From: Collinsella tanakaei YIT 12063 | Lineage (GTDB): Bacteria; Actinomycetota; Coriobacteriia; Coriobacteriales; Coriobacteriaceae | DNA: 61,543 nt | Reading direction: 5' to 3' | Assembly (NCBI RefSeq): GCF_000225705.1 | Contig: NZ_JH126469.1 | Coordinates: 296,358 to 357,900 of the forward strand | Shown: positions 23,971 through 32,173 of the stretch, piece by piece | How positions within the stretch are numbered: position 1 is the first letter of the stretch | Layout: each line of letters begins with the position of its first letter | Notes under the pieces: model-generated | The model's input: only the letters and a program-made list of their open reading frames with translations | What the model was told of the DNA's origin: nothing | Databases searched by the model: none | Translations under genes and position numbers: made by a program

Positions 23971-26403
23971 TTAAGCCCTCGCCAGCCTTTCCCAACCGCT
24001 GATGATGTTGTAAACGCGCTCGGCTTCGGCCTTATCGCCAGCGGTCAACTGCAGCTTGTCGATGTAGTAGTTGGTCACCGTGCCGCCGCCGCCGATGCTG
24101 TCGGCAATGGCGGTCGCGAATGGCAGCATCCTACGAGACGTGAGCGGCACAACCGCTTCAGCGCCGCGCTCGCCGACGCCGACGATCGACGCGCCGTCGA
24201 AAACGCCGCCCTTCGCGTACCAGTTGACCCCGACCTTTGGGACTCTGCCGCTCTTCGCGTCGAATTTGCCGCTCATATAGAAGTGCGGTAGAGCGCCCAC
24301 CTGTATGCGCGGCAGCCTGAGCCTGCAAGATGCGACCTCGGATGCCATGCGCCTGCATGCGCTCGCAATCGTCGCCGTTGCTTTGGATGCGGCGGCGGTC
24401 GCGCTCGTCGCAAGAAGGTTGAAGGACGCTGCGGATGCGTTCGCTACAGCGGGCAGAGCGCTTATTGCGGCTGCGAGAACCATCGAGGAAGAAGCGGAGG
24501 TTTTGAGCGAACCAGCCATGTTATTCGCGCTGTTGCCGGCAGCGTCAAGCGCACCCTGCGCGAGTCCGCAAGCAGCGCCGAAAGCGCCGATTCCAGCCGC
24601 CGCCGCAGGTGCCGCGCTGCCGACTGCGGGCAGGTACCTGCCCATGTTTTTAACGCCATTGCCGCACGTCTTTATGCCGCCAGCTATCGCGTTGACGGCA
24701 ACGGAAAAAAGCCCGAACGCCGCCGCCGCAACGGTCACGCCAGCGCCGACAGCGATCAATCCGACCGACAGCACCGTCAGGCCAGCCGCGAGCACCAAAG
24801 CGCCGGCGCCGGCCACGATCAAGCCGGGGCCGAGAACCAGCGCAGCCGCGCCGACAGCGGCGAAAGCAGCCGCCGCGCTCATGCCGTACGCGCTCACCGT
24901 TGGCAGCTGCGTCGCGAGCAGCGACACGCCAGCGGTCGCGAGCATGATGCCGGCGCCGACCATTAGGACGGCAGCGCCGAACGCCGCCATGCCGACGGCG
25001 CCAGCGGTCAGGGCCGGTGCAAGCGCAGCGGCACCTACGGCAAGCAGCGCTACGGCCCCGACAAGGGCCGTGAGCGCGACAGCCGCCATGGGGCCAGCGT
25101 TTACAATCTGTATCGCAGCGTTTGCAAGCAGCCACAAGCCAGCGGATGCCAAGGCAACGCCGGCTCCAAGCGCGATCACCGCTGCGGCAGCCGCGAGAAT
25201 CTGCGTTGCAGACGTTGAGCCGGCAGCGCCGGCGGCAGTTTCTCCAGCAGCTGTTTCGAGCAAGCCGGCAGCGGCTTGGGAACCCTTGCCAGCGATGTTC
25301 GAAATCGCGCCGCCGATAGTCTTGAACGCGCCAGCCACCTTAGCGCCGGTGCTGACGAGCTTCGCGGTCGCGAACGCCGTACCGATCAGGCCGATCGCGG
25401 TCGCAACGCCCTTTGCCTCCGGCGTGAACGTCTCGAAAGCCGCTTGCAGGCCAGCCAGCGGGTCACCCGTCGATTCGCATACGCTAACGAACGTTGAAAT
25501 AGCCGTGTTCATGCCGTCAAGGACGGGCGCGAGCGCGTCATTGGCCATGTTGACGAGTCCGGTGAGCGATGGCTGCAGCGTCGCGAACGCCTCTCCAAGG
25601 CCTCCGACAACGGTAGCCTTGAGGTTCCCGAACGCGCCCTCGAACGTCTTCGTTGACTTAGCGGCTTCAACGGCAGCGTCCTCGAAACCGAGCTGCATAA
25701 TCGCCTGGTTGAACTCCTCGGCTGTAATCTCGCCCTTCGCCATAGCATCGCGGAAGTTGCCAGTGTAGGCACCGTTTTTCAGCATGGCTTCTTGGAGCTT
25801 GCCGGATGCACCGGGTATCGCGTCCGCCAGCTGGTTCCAGTTCTCCGTGGTCAGCTTGCCCGCGCCCGCCGTCTGGGTGAGCACCATGCCGACGCTCTTG
25901 AACGTCTCCTTGTTGCCGCCCGCGACCGCGTTGAGGTTTCCCGCGGCTTCCGCCAGCTTGTCGTAGTTCGGAACCGCGTTCGCCGCGAGCTGAGCGGTGG
26001 TGTTCTGGATGTCGGAGAGGTCGTAGACCGTTTGGTCCGCGTACTTCTTGGTGCTCTTCGTGAGCGCCTCGATCTGGCTGCCGTCGACGTCCGCGAAGTC
26101 AAGCGTCTGCTTGAACTTGAGCGTCGCGTCTGCCGCTTCGCCAGCTTCGCTGATGATGCCGCCGAACCCGACGGCGGCTGCGATGCCGCTCGCGACTCCG
26201 AGCACGGACTTTAGGCTCGTCCCTATGCCCTGTATCGGTTTGTCGGCGGCGGCTGCGATGTTGCTGCCGTATGCCTTTCCGACCTTCTTGCCAGCGGATG
26301 CCGCGTTCACGCCCGCCAGCTCCTTCGATACGACGCTTTTAACAGATTCGCTGAGTTTGGGGTAGATTACTAGGGTGCCGCTCGCCACTTGGTTAACTGC
26401 CAT
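23971..26403 (-). CDS. Tail tape measure protein
   Basis: 810 residues. The N-terminal 280 contain the TMP core (IPGASGKLQEAMLKNGAYTG, FNQAIMQLGFEDAAVEAAKS, then ATVVGGLGEAFATLQPSLTG). Residues about 340-600 are a long series of Ala/Gly-rich membrane-like helices. The C-terminus returns to a hydrophilic fold (GVFDGASIVGVGERGAEAVV). It sets tail length and probably inserts into the host membrane during DNA entry. By the usual rule of thumb of 0.15 nm per residue the tail would be roughly 120 nm (inference). Confidence 0.9.
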   Translation of the reverse strand: MAVNQVASGTLVIYPKLSESVKSVVSKELAGVNAASAGKKVGKAYGSNIAAAADKPIQGIGTSLKSVLGVASGIAAAVGFGGIISEAGEAADATLKFKQTLDFADVDGSQIEALTKSTKKYADQTVYDLSDIQNTTAQLAANAVPNYDKLAEAAGNLNAVAGGNKETFKSVGMVLTQTAGAGKLTTENWNQLADAIPGASGKLQEAMLKNGAYTGNFRDAMAKGEITAEEFNQAIMQLGFEDAAVEAAKSTKTFEGAFGNLKATVVGGLGEAFATLQPSLTGLVNMANDALAPVLDGMNTAISTFVSVCESTGDPLAGLQAAFETFTPEAKGVATAIGLIGTAFATAKLVSTGAKVAGAFKTIGGAISNIAGKGSQAAAGLLETAAGETAAGAAGSTSATQILAAAAAVIALGAGVALASAGLWLLANAAIQIVNAGPMAAVALTALVGAVALLAVGAAALAPALTAGAVGMAAFGAAVLMVGAGIMLATAGVSLLATQLPTVSAYGMSAAAAFAAVGAAALVLGPGLIVAGAGALVLAAGLTVLSVGLIAVGAGVTVAAAAFGLFSVAVNAIAGGIKTCGNGVKNMGRYLPAVGSAAPAAAAGIGAFGAACGLAQGALDAAGNSANNMAGSLKTSASSSMVLAAAISALPAVANASAASFNLLATSATAAASKATATIASACRRMASEVASCRLRLPRIQVGALPHFYMSGKFDAKSGRVPKVGVNWYAKGGVFDGASIVGVGERGAEAVVPLTSRRMLPFATAIADSIGGGGTVTNYYIDKLQLTAGDKAEAERVYNIISGWERLARA

Positions 26404-26789
26404 TAATCAGCCCCCTTATTCATATTTAAAATTCTGTCTACAAACTCTTTGTCCGTGGCTTCCGCCTTGCGTAGCGCCGCCGATTGCTCGCCCGGTCTTT
26501 GCAAAGGCTCCGGCGGCTCCGCGCCCTTCTTCTGCGCTTCTTTAGACTTTGACCAGCAAATCCATTCAATGCCGTCAACTACCCTCGCAAGTAGGTAGTC
26601 CGTTGTGCCCCATTGGAGCTGTTCGCAATCTGCTTTAGCGCAACGCGATTCAAGTGGTAGGTTGGCCGCGAGACAGGCGGCATGGGCATAGCTGTAATCG
26701 ATGCCCATGCCGTCAAGATTGAGGTTGTAGAACTGCTGAAAATCAGCCCTCAGCTTATCAGGCTCGGTTTCCTCAAGCCTGATAAGCAC
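26403..26789 (-). CDS. Tail assembly chaperone, -1 frameshift extension
   Basis: 128 residues in the -1 frame relative to the preceding gene. DYSYAHAACLAANLPLESRC and WGTTDYLLARVVDGIEWICW match the DUF5361 kind of second tail chaperone. A GTG at 26789 could serve as a start but has no ribosome site. A canonical slippery site and stem at the end of the upstream gene make a fused product, in which KKLAVLIRLEE bridges the frames, far more likely. It corresponds to the T part of lambda GT. Confidence 0.85.
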   Translation of the reverse strand: MLIRLEETEPDKLRADFQQFYNLNLDGMGIDYSYAHAACLAANLPLESRCAKADCEQLQWGTTDYLLARVVDGIEWICWSKSKEAQKKGAEPPEPLQRPGEQSAALRKAEATDKEFVDRILNMNKGAD

Positions 26790-26801
26790 CGCTAGTTTTT
26801 T
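26753..26801 (-). promoter_or_regulatory. Programmed -1 ribosomal frameshift signal
   Basis: On the minus strand the heptamer A AAA AAC (26795-26801) lies in phase at the end of the first chaperone gene, directly before its TAG stop (26792-26794). Seven bases after the heptamer a perfect 12-bp stem begins (26776-26787 pairing with 26753-26764, 11-base loop). Slippage by -1 reads GCA AAA AAA CTA and enters the downstream frame. Confidence 0.92.
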
Positions 26802-27049
26802 GCGGTCGTGCTGTCCCTAACGCAGGCTTCGTAAAGCTGCACCAGCTTTGCAGCGCTGCCGCCAAGCTTCTCGGCGTACTCGTCATCTTTGCCGCAAAAG
26901 ATGATGCTCATAGCATCGAAGTAGCCCACGGGGTCTTTCTCAACGTTCGTGATAGCCTTGGTGAGCTTGTAACTCACGATCGCGTCTGCATCGTATTCGA
27001 ACTCGATGCCTTCGAACTCGGCGGTCTTGATGTTCCTCTTCTCAGGCAT
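26792..27049 (-). CDS. Tail assembly chaperone (G-like)
   Basis: 85 residues starting MPEKRNIKTAEFEGIEFEYD and ending CVRDSTTAKN. Small, acidic and helical, located between tail tube and tape measure genes as expected for the G chaperone that coats the tape measure before tube assembly. The ATG at 27049 overlaps the upstream stop (TAATG), so it is translationally coupled. Most ribosomes should stop here; a fraction shifts into the next frame. Confidence 0.85.
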   Translation of the reverse strand: MPEKRNIKTAEFEGIEFEYDADAIVSYKLTKAITNVEKDPVGYFDAMSIIFCGKDDEYAEKLGGSAAKLVQLYEACVRDSTTAKN

Positions 27050-27630
27050 TACACACCACTCGCAGTGGTCTCGGTGGACTCGTAGATAAAGCGCTTGTAG
27101 CAGCCAAGGGTCGCGTCCTTGTAAAGGTTGTAGGTGCATTCGCGCGCGAACAGCTCGCCGCCGCCGACCTGCAAATCGCCAAGCTCGCTGAGCTGGCAGT
27201 CGGGAACGACGATCATCATCTTGCGACCGTTCTTCAAAACGCCCTTGAACACGCCGCAGCGGTGCGGTAAGTCCTCGCCGGTGTCCTTGACATCAAGGAC
27301 GCCGTTAGCGTCGGTTACGTTCGCTTCGCCGTACTGCTCGGCTTGGGCGCTCTTCTTGACCTCGAGATAGGTGAGCGTCATGCCCTTGCTGATCTCGGTT
27401 GTGGCGCTGTCCACCTTCTCGCCGTTGAGGTCGGTCTTGTCCTCGGTATCCTTTTCATCCGAAAAGTTGATGCCGTCCTCTGACAAGAAACCTTGATTGA
27501 CGAATTTGGTATCAAGTGCCCCGTCAATCGTAGTGGGCAACGTGGTACCAAGCGGCGCGGTGAACCAGTAACCGCCGGCGATGCCCTTGGCAGAAGAGAC
27601 GTTCTTGGTCTCGTTCTTAACCTCTGCCAT
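27049..27630 (-). CDS. Major tail (tube) protein
   Basis: 193 residues, beta-rich, with KGIAGGYWFTAPLGTTLPTT at the start and VDSATTEISKGMTLTYLEVK in the middle, as in the siphophage major tail protein family. It polymerises into the tail tube around the tape measure. Followed at once by the chaperone pair. AGGAGG precedes the ATG. Confidence 0.85.
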   Translation of the reverse strand: MAEVKNETKNVSSAKGIAGGYWFTAPLGTTLPTTIDGALDTKFVNQGFLSEDGINFSDEKDTEDKTDLNGEKVDSATTEISKGMTLTYLEVKKSAQAEQYGEANVTDANGVLDVKDTGEDLPHRCGVFKGVLKNGRKMMIVVPDCQLSELGDLQVGGGELFARECTYNLYKDATLGCYKRFIYESTETTASGV

Positions 27631-27640
27631 GTACTACCTC

Positions 27641-27985
27641 CTAATCATTTGTTTGGAGCACGCAGAAAAGGCTCACGCGCGGTGAGCCTGTGTCTGGGTC
27701 TGGGTTTTCGTAAAATGAATTGATCTCGCAGGTGAAGACGTTGTCGATGCCATCCGGCATCTCGGCCAGCAGGCGCTCCACCTTGCCGCCGAGCGTGTTC
27801 GCCTCGAGCTGCGTCGCGGCCCAGCAGTCGACGGCCGCGGTCGGGCTGCACACGACGCCGGTCCTGCCGCCTCCGGTCCTCTGCACGACGCAGAACTCGC
27901 GCGGCCTGTCCGGCGGGACCTCGCAGTAGGCGTCGACCCCGTTATCGATGAGCCATGAGATGACGGTCTTGGTAACGTCCAACAT
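27641..27985 (-). CDS. Tail terminator-like protein
   Basis: 114 residues, MLDVTKTVISWLIDNGVDAY then PREFCVVQRTGGGRTGVVCS. Size, fold type and position (immediately before the tail tube gene) fit the tail terminator/tail completion protein that caps the tube and joins it to the head. Confidence 0.65.
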   Translation of the reverse strand: MLDVTKTVISWLIDNGVDAYCEVPPDRPREFCVVQRTGGGRTGVVCSPTAAVDCWAATQLEANTLGGKVERLLAEMPDGIDNVFTCEINSFYENPDPDTGSPRVSLFCVLQTND

Positions 27986-27993
27986 CCATCACC

Positions 27994-28260
27994 TCACAGG
28001 CACCTTTGCAGGATGTGGCGCTTCGCTTCCGCCCTGTCTCCGTGCGGCGTGGCGCTGTCGACGTAGCCGATCGCGGTGACGCCGTCGGTCTTGACCTTGG
28101 CGATGAACGGGTCGCCCATGTCGTCGGCGCTTACCATGGAGCACGCCTTGCTCGCCGCCGCGTCGGCCAGGCGCCTCAGCTCCCCCACGACGCCGCTCGA
28201 TTTCAGGCATGCCTGGATGCCCCTCTGGTTTCCCTTGATGCCGGCAAGCTTAACCCTCAC
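27994..28260 (-). CDS. Head-tail joining / neck protein, HK97 gp10-like
   Basis: 88 residues, RVKLAGIKGNQRGIQACLKS and ADAAASKACSMVSADDMGDP then GYVDSATPHGDRAEAKRHIL. The pattern resembles short HK97 gp10-like neck proteins. The GTG start at 28260 has GGAGG nine bases upstream and overlaps the end of the adaptor gene by 11 bases. Confidence 0.6.
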   Translation of the reverse strand: MRVKLAGIKGNQRGIQACLKSSGVVGELRRLADAAASKACSMVSADDMGDPFIAKVKTDGVTAIGYVDSATPHGDRAEAKRHILQRCL

Positions 28261-28585
28261 AGGCGCTCACCTCCACGTTCCGGTTCCATGGGGTCGGGCA
28301 GTTGTCCAGGCACGGGCGCGGGTCGCCGATAACCTCGTACCCGCGCCCGTCGATGATGACCGATGCGCCGCGAAGGCTTCGCTCGTAGGTTTTCGGGAAG
28401 CAGAGCGTATAGCCGACGAATGAGCCGTTCGTCCGGGTGCCCTCGCCCAGGTCGCTGGTCGCCCCGGGGTGGACGAGGACGTTCTCAACGGTCTCGGCAT
28501 CCTCCCGCGTCTCCGGGTAGCCGTCGACGTATGTTTTCGACCTCCGGACGACGGTCACCGTCTCCCCTTTGAATAGCTGCATCAT
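28250..28585 (-). CDS. Head-tail adaptor protein
   Basis: 111 residues from the ATG at 28585: MMQLFKGETVTVVRRSKTYV then VENVLVHPGATSDLGEGTRT and DGRGYEVIGDPRPC. This matches short beta-barrel head-closure (stopper) proteins such as SPP1 gp16. A longer reading upstream is discarded because it would overlap the preceding gene out of frame. Confidence 0.65.
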   Translation of the reverse strand: MMQLFKGETVTVVRRSKTYVDGYPETREDAETVENVLVHPGATSDLGEGTRTNGSFVGYTLCFPKTYERSLRGASVIIDGRGYEVIGDPRPCLDNCPTPWNRNVEVSACEG

Positions 28586-28995
28586 CGGCCTCCCGCCAAC
28601 TGGTCCTCCGCCGGCTCCGCATACGGGGATACGCTTCCGATCCTCGGGCCGGAGAGGCCCAGGCGCCTGCGCTCCGACCTCGTCATGTACATGTCTCCCG
28701 ACGGGTTCGCCAGGGTGACGGACGCCGAGTACGAGCCCGCCGTCTGCGTGTACTGGGACGCCCCCGCGAAGTCGCATTGGGATCCGGCAGCCCGGTTGAC
28801 GATGCCGCAGCAGACCGCGACGACGTTGTCGTCGAACACCGGGCGCTCGCCCTTGGCGTACGGATGGCCGGTCTTTCTCTGCCACTCGGACGCGATGAGG
28901 GCCGAGGCGTCATCGAGGAGGACGGTGAGCCTGCGGTGCTCGATGCCCTCGCCGTATCGCGCCTCGTAGTCGGACGGCATGGCGAAGGACTCCAT
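28582..28995 (-). CDS. Head-tail connector, Gp19/Gp15-like
   Basis: 137 residues. The N-terminal segment MESFAMPSDYEARYGEGIEH followed by LTVLLDDASALIASEWQR is the helical Gp19/Gp15/Gp42-like adaptor signature that binds under the portal. Overlaps the next gene by four bases. Confidence 0.75.
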   Translation of the reverse strand: MESFAMPSDYEARYGEGIEHRRLTVLLDDASALIASEWQRKTGHPYAKGERPVFDDNVVAVCCGIVNRAAGSQCDFAGASQYTQTAGSYSASVTLANPSGDMYMTRSERRRLGLSGPRIGSVSPYAEPAEDQLAGGR

Positions 28996-29295
28996 CTACG
29001 CCTCCTCGCCGAGTACAATCTTGAGCAGCTCGTCTCGCTTCGCGCGCTTGGGGAGCTCGATACCGTGCTCGATCGCGTACGCCCTGATCTCGGCTACCGA
29101 GCTGTCCTCGTCGATAACGGAAGTCTCTTCGGGCTCATCGGATTCCTGCTCTTCTTCCGGTTCCTCTTGGTCGGCGGCGGAAAGCGGCGGCGTCAGATGC
29201 CCTGCTGGAGCGTATCCGCGGTCGATGTAGCGCTCCGCCGCCTCGTCGGGAACCTCGATGTGTATGCCCGTGTAGGGCGCGATCATCTCGACCAT
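28996..29295 (-). CDS. Small capsid-associated protein with HeH/SAP-like end
   Basis: 99 residues. A short beta N-terminus (MIAPYTGIHIEVPDEAAERY), a very acidic linker and a C-terminal helix-extended-helix (AEIRAYAIEHGIELPKRAKR) as in SAP/HeH domains. Common between capsid and connector genes; may decorate the head or bind DNA. Confidence 0.55.
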   Translation of the reverse strand: MVEMIAPYTGIHIEVPDEAAERYIDRGYAPAGHLTPPLSAADQEEPEEEQESDEPEETSVIDEDSSVAEIRAYAIEHGIELPKRAKRDELLKIVLGEEA

Positions 29296-29299
29296 CGCT

Positions 29300-30196
29300 C
29301 TAACCCGAGTAGGTGTCGGTGAGGCGGTTGAAGTAGTCGGTGCTGGTGACGACGAAGCCCACCTCGAGCTCGGCGCGGACGGCGAACATTCCGCGCTGCC
29401 AGAGGTTGATCTGGTTGCTGCCGTCGTTGATGGTCGCCTCGGTGGAGATCTCCACGTTCACGTCGTTCACCATGCCGGTCACTGCCTGGTTCCAGTCTCC
29501 GACGATGCCGATCACGTTCGCGGCGGAGCTGCCCTTCTTGTATGCCGCCTGGCGCTTGATGGCGTTTACGCCGAGGATGGCGGACACGCTGCCCTGCGTG
29601 GCGGCGTTGTCGATGAAGATCGGTCGGCCGTTTTGGTCCTTGGCGCCCAAAAGCACCGGCTCGGCCTGCGGGGCGAAGACGAAGCCGTTGGCCTCGCCGC
29701 CGGCGATGGCGATGTTGGTCTTGGCGGTCACGAGCCCGTCGTAGGCGGCTTTCTGGATATCCACGGCGGTGCAGTCAGCGAGGACGTCGAACCCGGTGCC
29801 GGGGGCGGCGCCGTGGAAGACGGTCTTGTCGTACGCCTTGCCCAGCGCGGAGGGGATGCGCTCGACGATCGCGTCGTAGAGCGTGGACTTATCGCGCTTG
29901 AACTGGTTGGAGAAGGGGACGATGACCGCCAGGGTGAAGGGAATCATCTTCTTGTTGCCGACCTCGGGGGCGTCGACCTTCTGCTCGGCGGTCTCGGCGG
30001 TCACCCACGCTGCCTCGGGGTCGCCGGTGATCACGTCGAGGGCCACGCCGGGGCCGGGGATGGTCATGCGGCGCGAGAGCTGCATAACCGCGGAGGACTC
30101 CGTCACTCCCTGCAGCACCTCGGCGGCGACGCTCTGGGGGAGGGCAACGCCGGTGCTGGAGCGGTTGAGGTCGATTTTGGTGGTGGAGAGGGCCAT
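29300..30196 (-). CDS. Major capsid protein, HK97 fold
   Basis: 298 residues. VALPQSVAAEVLQGVTESSA, RRMTIPGPGVALDVITGDPE, WVTAETAEQKVDAPEVGNKK and the C-terminal VGFVVTSTDYFNRL are typical of HK97-like capsid proteins. No N-terminal protease-cleaved delta domain is present; scaffolding comes from the separate upstream gene. It forms the icosahedral shell. Confidence 0.92.
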   Translation of the reverse strand: MALSTTKIDLNRSSTGVALPQSVAAEVLQGVTESSAVMQLSRRMTIPGPGVALDVITGDPEAAWVTAETAEQKVDAPEVGNKKMIPFTLAVIVPFSNQFKRDKSTLYDAIVERIPSALGKAYDKTVFHGAAPGTGFDVLADCTAVDIQKAAYDGLVTAKTNIAIAGGEANGFVFAPQAEPVLLGAKDQNGRPIFIDNAATQGSVSAILGVNAIKRQAAYKKGSSAANVIGIVGDWNQAVTGMVNDVNVEISTEATINDGSNQINLWQRGMFAVRAELEVGFVVTSTDYFNRLTDTYSG

Positions 30197-30219
30197 AGTG
30201 GCTTCCTTTCTTCAGTGTT

Positions 30220-30720
30220 CTAGATCTGCGAATCGAACCATTCGTCGAATTCGTCCTTAGGGGTCTTGCGGTGCCTGGTCGCCGGCTTGGCGCCGTCTCG
30301 CCCGAATACCGGCGCGGCAGGGACGCCACCGGCGTACTCGCGGATCGCCTTGGCCTGCTCGACCATCGCCTCTCGGTCGGGCTGCGTGAGAAGGTTCGCG
30401 GGGATGCCGAATTCGGCCGCGACCTCGGCCGCGTCCGATGCTCGCTTGGCGTCCGCGCGCATGCGCTCAAGCTCCGCCTCTGCGGCCTCGGCGCGGGCGG
30501 TGGCGTCCTTGGCCTCCGCAGCCATGCGCTCGGTCTCGGTCATGCGCTCGCGCTTGATCTCGTCGAGCTCCTTGCGCGCCGCCGAGTTCTCCTTGGCGCG
30601 CTGCTCCCATTTCCGCGCTTCCGCCTTCCAGTCGGTATGCGGTCCTGGAGCCTGCGGCTCCGGGTCCGCGGCGCCGTGCGGCTCCGTCTCCTGGGTCTGC
30701 GGATCTTCCTGTGCGGTCAT
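30220..30720 (-). CDS. Capsid scaffolding protein
   Basis: 166 residues from the ATG at 30720 (AAAGGGG upstream). Long charged coiled coil (AEARKWEQRAKENSAARKEL, MTETERMAAEAKDATARAEA), then AAEFGIPANLLTQPDREAMV and a basic/aromatic tail ending DEFDEWFDSQI. This matches GP20/DUF4355-type scaffolds directly upstream of the capsid gene. Confidence 0.85.
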   Translation of the reverse strand: MTAQEDPQTQETEPHGAADPEPQAPGPHTDWKAEARKWEQRAKENSAARKELDEIKRERMTETERMAAEAKDATARAEAAEAELERMRADAKRASDAAEVAAEFGIPANLLTQPDREAMVEQAKAIREYAGGVPAAPVFGRDGAKPATRHRKTPKDEFDEWFDSQI

Positions 30721-30772
30721 AAAGACCCCTTTCCCGCGCCGTGCGGCGCGTCGTTCTGCCCGTGCGGGCATG

Positions 30773-30796
30773 AAAAAACCGCCTCGGTCGAGACGG
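30773..30796 (-). terminator. Internal late-operon terminator before the scaffold gene
   Basis: Minus-strand stem 30790-30796/30779-30785 (7 bp, one G-U, 4-base loop) followed by TTTTTT at 30773-30778. Confidence 0.7.
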
Positions 30797-30879
30797 CTCG
30801 TTATGAAAAGCCCGCCGTGCGGCAAGCGGTTTTCCCGTATTTTGCTTGATGGCGCCCGCTCGGGCCCGTCTTGGGCCGG

Positions 30880-30936
30880 TCAGAGATCGACCTCGGTCGT
30901 CTTTATCCCGGCGAGCATCTTGCGGATGATCGACAT
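30880..30936 (-). CDS. Possible 18-residue leader peptide
   Basis: ATG at 30936 with AAGGAGA nine bases upstream; reads MSIIRKMLAGIKTTEVDL then stop. Too short to judge, but the ribosome site is good and it follows the zinc-ribbon gene closely. Confidence 0.3.
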   Translation of the reverse strand: MSIIRKMLAGIKTTEVDL

Positions 30937-30967
30937 CGCGCTATCTCCTTGTCCGAACGCTGGATTG

Positions 30968-31186
30968 TCAAAGCCTTCCGTTCAGGTAGTCGTCGATCTC
31001 GACCCTATGCCGTGCGAGGATGAGTTCGTATCGCTCGCGGCAACGGGGGCACAGCGCCCTTCCGCCTTCCAGCCGAATCCAGTCGGGGAGGGACCTCGCC
31101 AGCTCGAACTCCGCGGCGTCACCGTCGACCTCGACGGACTCGCCGCAGCGGTCGCATACGAGGATCTTCTTGGTTTCCAGGCCCAT
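30968..31186 (-). CDS. Small zinc-ribbon protein
   Basis: 72 residues with CDRCGESVEVDG and CPRCRERYE, two CxxC knuckles that should bind one Zn, followed by a charged helix. Found in many Gram-positive prophages; role unknown. Lies in a small group bounded by terminators on both sides. Confidence 0.65.
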   Translation of the reverse strand: MGLETKKILVCDRCGESVEVDGDAAEFELARSLPDWIRLEGGRALCPRCRERYELILARHRVEIDDYLNGRL

Positions 31187-31221
31187 TTACCCATCCTTTC
31201 GTATTCGTGGTCTTTCTTTAG

Positions 31222-31452
31222 CTAGGCGCGCTTCCTCGGCACGTAGTACTTGCGATCGGTCGACACGCTCGATACGCCATTGACGTCGATGTCGATATGC
31301 AGGCGGGGCATTTCGGCGACCACCATCCTCCCCATGTCCGCCGCAAGGTCCTCGGCGTGCGCGTCCATCCACGCCGCGATGACGTGGATCTCGTGCGCGG
31401 CGGCGGCGGCGATTTCGGGACGATACTCGTTGATTGTGCATTGCGATGCCAT
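31222..31452 (-). CDS. Small phage protein, unknown
   Basis: 76 residues, mostly helical N-terminus (PEIAAAAAHEIHVIAAWMDA) and a basic tail ending VPRKRA. GAAGGAGG lies a few bases before the ATG. No family recognised. Confidence 0.5.
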   Translation of the reverse strand: MASQCTINEYRPEIAAAAAHEIHVIAAWMDAHAEDLAADMGRMVVAEMPRLHIDIDVNGVSSVSTDRKYYVPRKRA

Positions 31453-31517
31453 TCAAGGACCTCCTTCGTAATTGGATCCGTGGGCGCCCTGCGTTTCCCG
31501 CGCGCGGGTCCGCCATG

Positions 31518-31538
31518 AAAAAGGCCCCTTGCGGGGCC
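31518..31538 (-). terminator. Terminator after the DUF2513 gene
   Basis: Minus-strand stem ggcccc/ggggcc (31523-31528/31533-31538) followed by TTTTT at 31518-31522. Confidence 0.75.
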
Positions 31539-31566
31539 ATATGAGAGCACCAATTAGATTGCGCTG

Positions 31567-31941
31567 CTATAAGCCGAGATTGCTCATTATGAGCCCGGTT
31601 GCAACGGTGGTGCACGTCTGCTTCACGATGGAAAGAGACGTATCGCCGACGGCCCTGGATATTGCGTCTTTCGCCCTGTTCCATACCTGGGGCGAGCGGA
31701 TAGCATCGAGGTAATCGTAGCCCTCCCACGTGAGCCCGCCGACCTCGAGCGACAACGGGTCTCCGCACGCGTCCCGCTTGACGCTTGCGGTCAGGAGCCC
31801 GTGGGCCTGCATAAGCTCGACGTGAAACGCGAGCCTGCTGATGTCCTCGCAACACTTGGCGAGCATGGCGTCGCCGATGGGGCCGTCGGACTTCTCGACG
31901 CTTATGAGGATGCAGCGGACAAGGTCTAGATCTCGCTTCAC
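31567..31941 (-). CDS. DUF2513 family protein
   Basis: 124 residues. MKRDLDLVRCILISVEKSDG, an HVELMQAHGLLTAS segment and LTWEGYDYLDAIRSPQVWNR reproduce the DUF2513 pattern found in phages and mobile elements. It resembles a winged-helix core followed by a C-terminal helical hairpin. Biological role unknown. It follows the MuF-toxin gene and a 76-residue protein, so a role in immunity or regulation is possible but unproven. Confidence 0.75.
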   Translation of the reverse strand: MKRDLDLVRCILISVEKSDGPIGDAMLAKCCEDISRLAFHVELMQAHGLLTASVKRDACGDPLSLEVGGLTWEGYDYLDAIRSPQVWNRAKDAISRAVGDTSLSIVKQTCTTVATGLIMSNLGL

Positions 31942-31942
31942 G

Positions 31943-32173
31943 TTAATCTGCCGCCTCTTCTTTATTCCGGAAGCATCCTTCTATCGATATAACGTCTTCA
32001 AGCGGAATGGAGAGGTCCTCTCCGTTATCTAGAGACAGGCATAGCTCATCGACGCCGGACGGGGTGTCTATATCCCAATCGATTCCGGTGAATAGGCCTA
32101 TGTATACCTTTGAATCCGCGCACGTCACCCTTGTTCGAGAACCTGTCGACGCGGTGACTTCGTTAAACCTCAT
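31943..32173 (-). CDS. 76-residue acidic protein, candidate immunity partner
   Basis: From the ATG at 32173 (GGCGAGGAG upstream): MRFNEVTASTGSRTRVTCAD then VYIGLFTGIDWDIDTPSGVD and LSLDNGEDLSIPLEDVISIE. Predicted small, acidic, five-stranded beta fold of Sm-like type. It overlaps the end of the MuF-toxin gene by 11 bases, the place where immunity genes of polymorphic toxins usually lie. Assignment as immunity protein is inference only. Confidence 0.5.
   Translation of the reverse strand: MRFNEVTASTGSRTRVTCADSKVYIGLFTGIDWDIDTPSGVDELCLSLDNGEDLSIPLEDVISIEGCFRNKEEAAD

Noticed and set aside
24305..25768. 487-codon plus-strand frame opposite the tape measure gene
   Set aside because: Ala/Pro/Ser-rich mirror of an Ala-rich coding sequence, against the direction of the operon.
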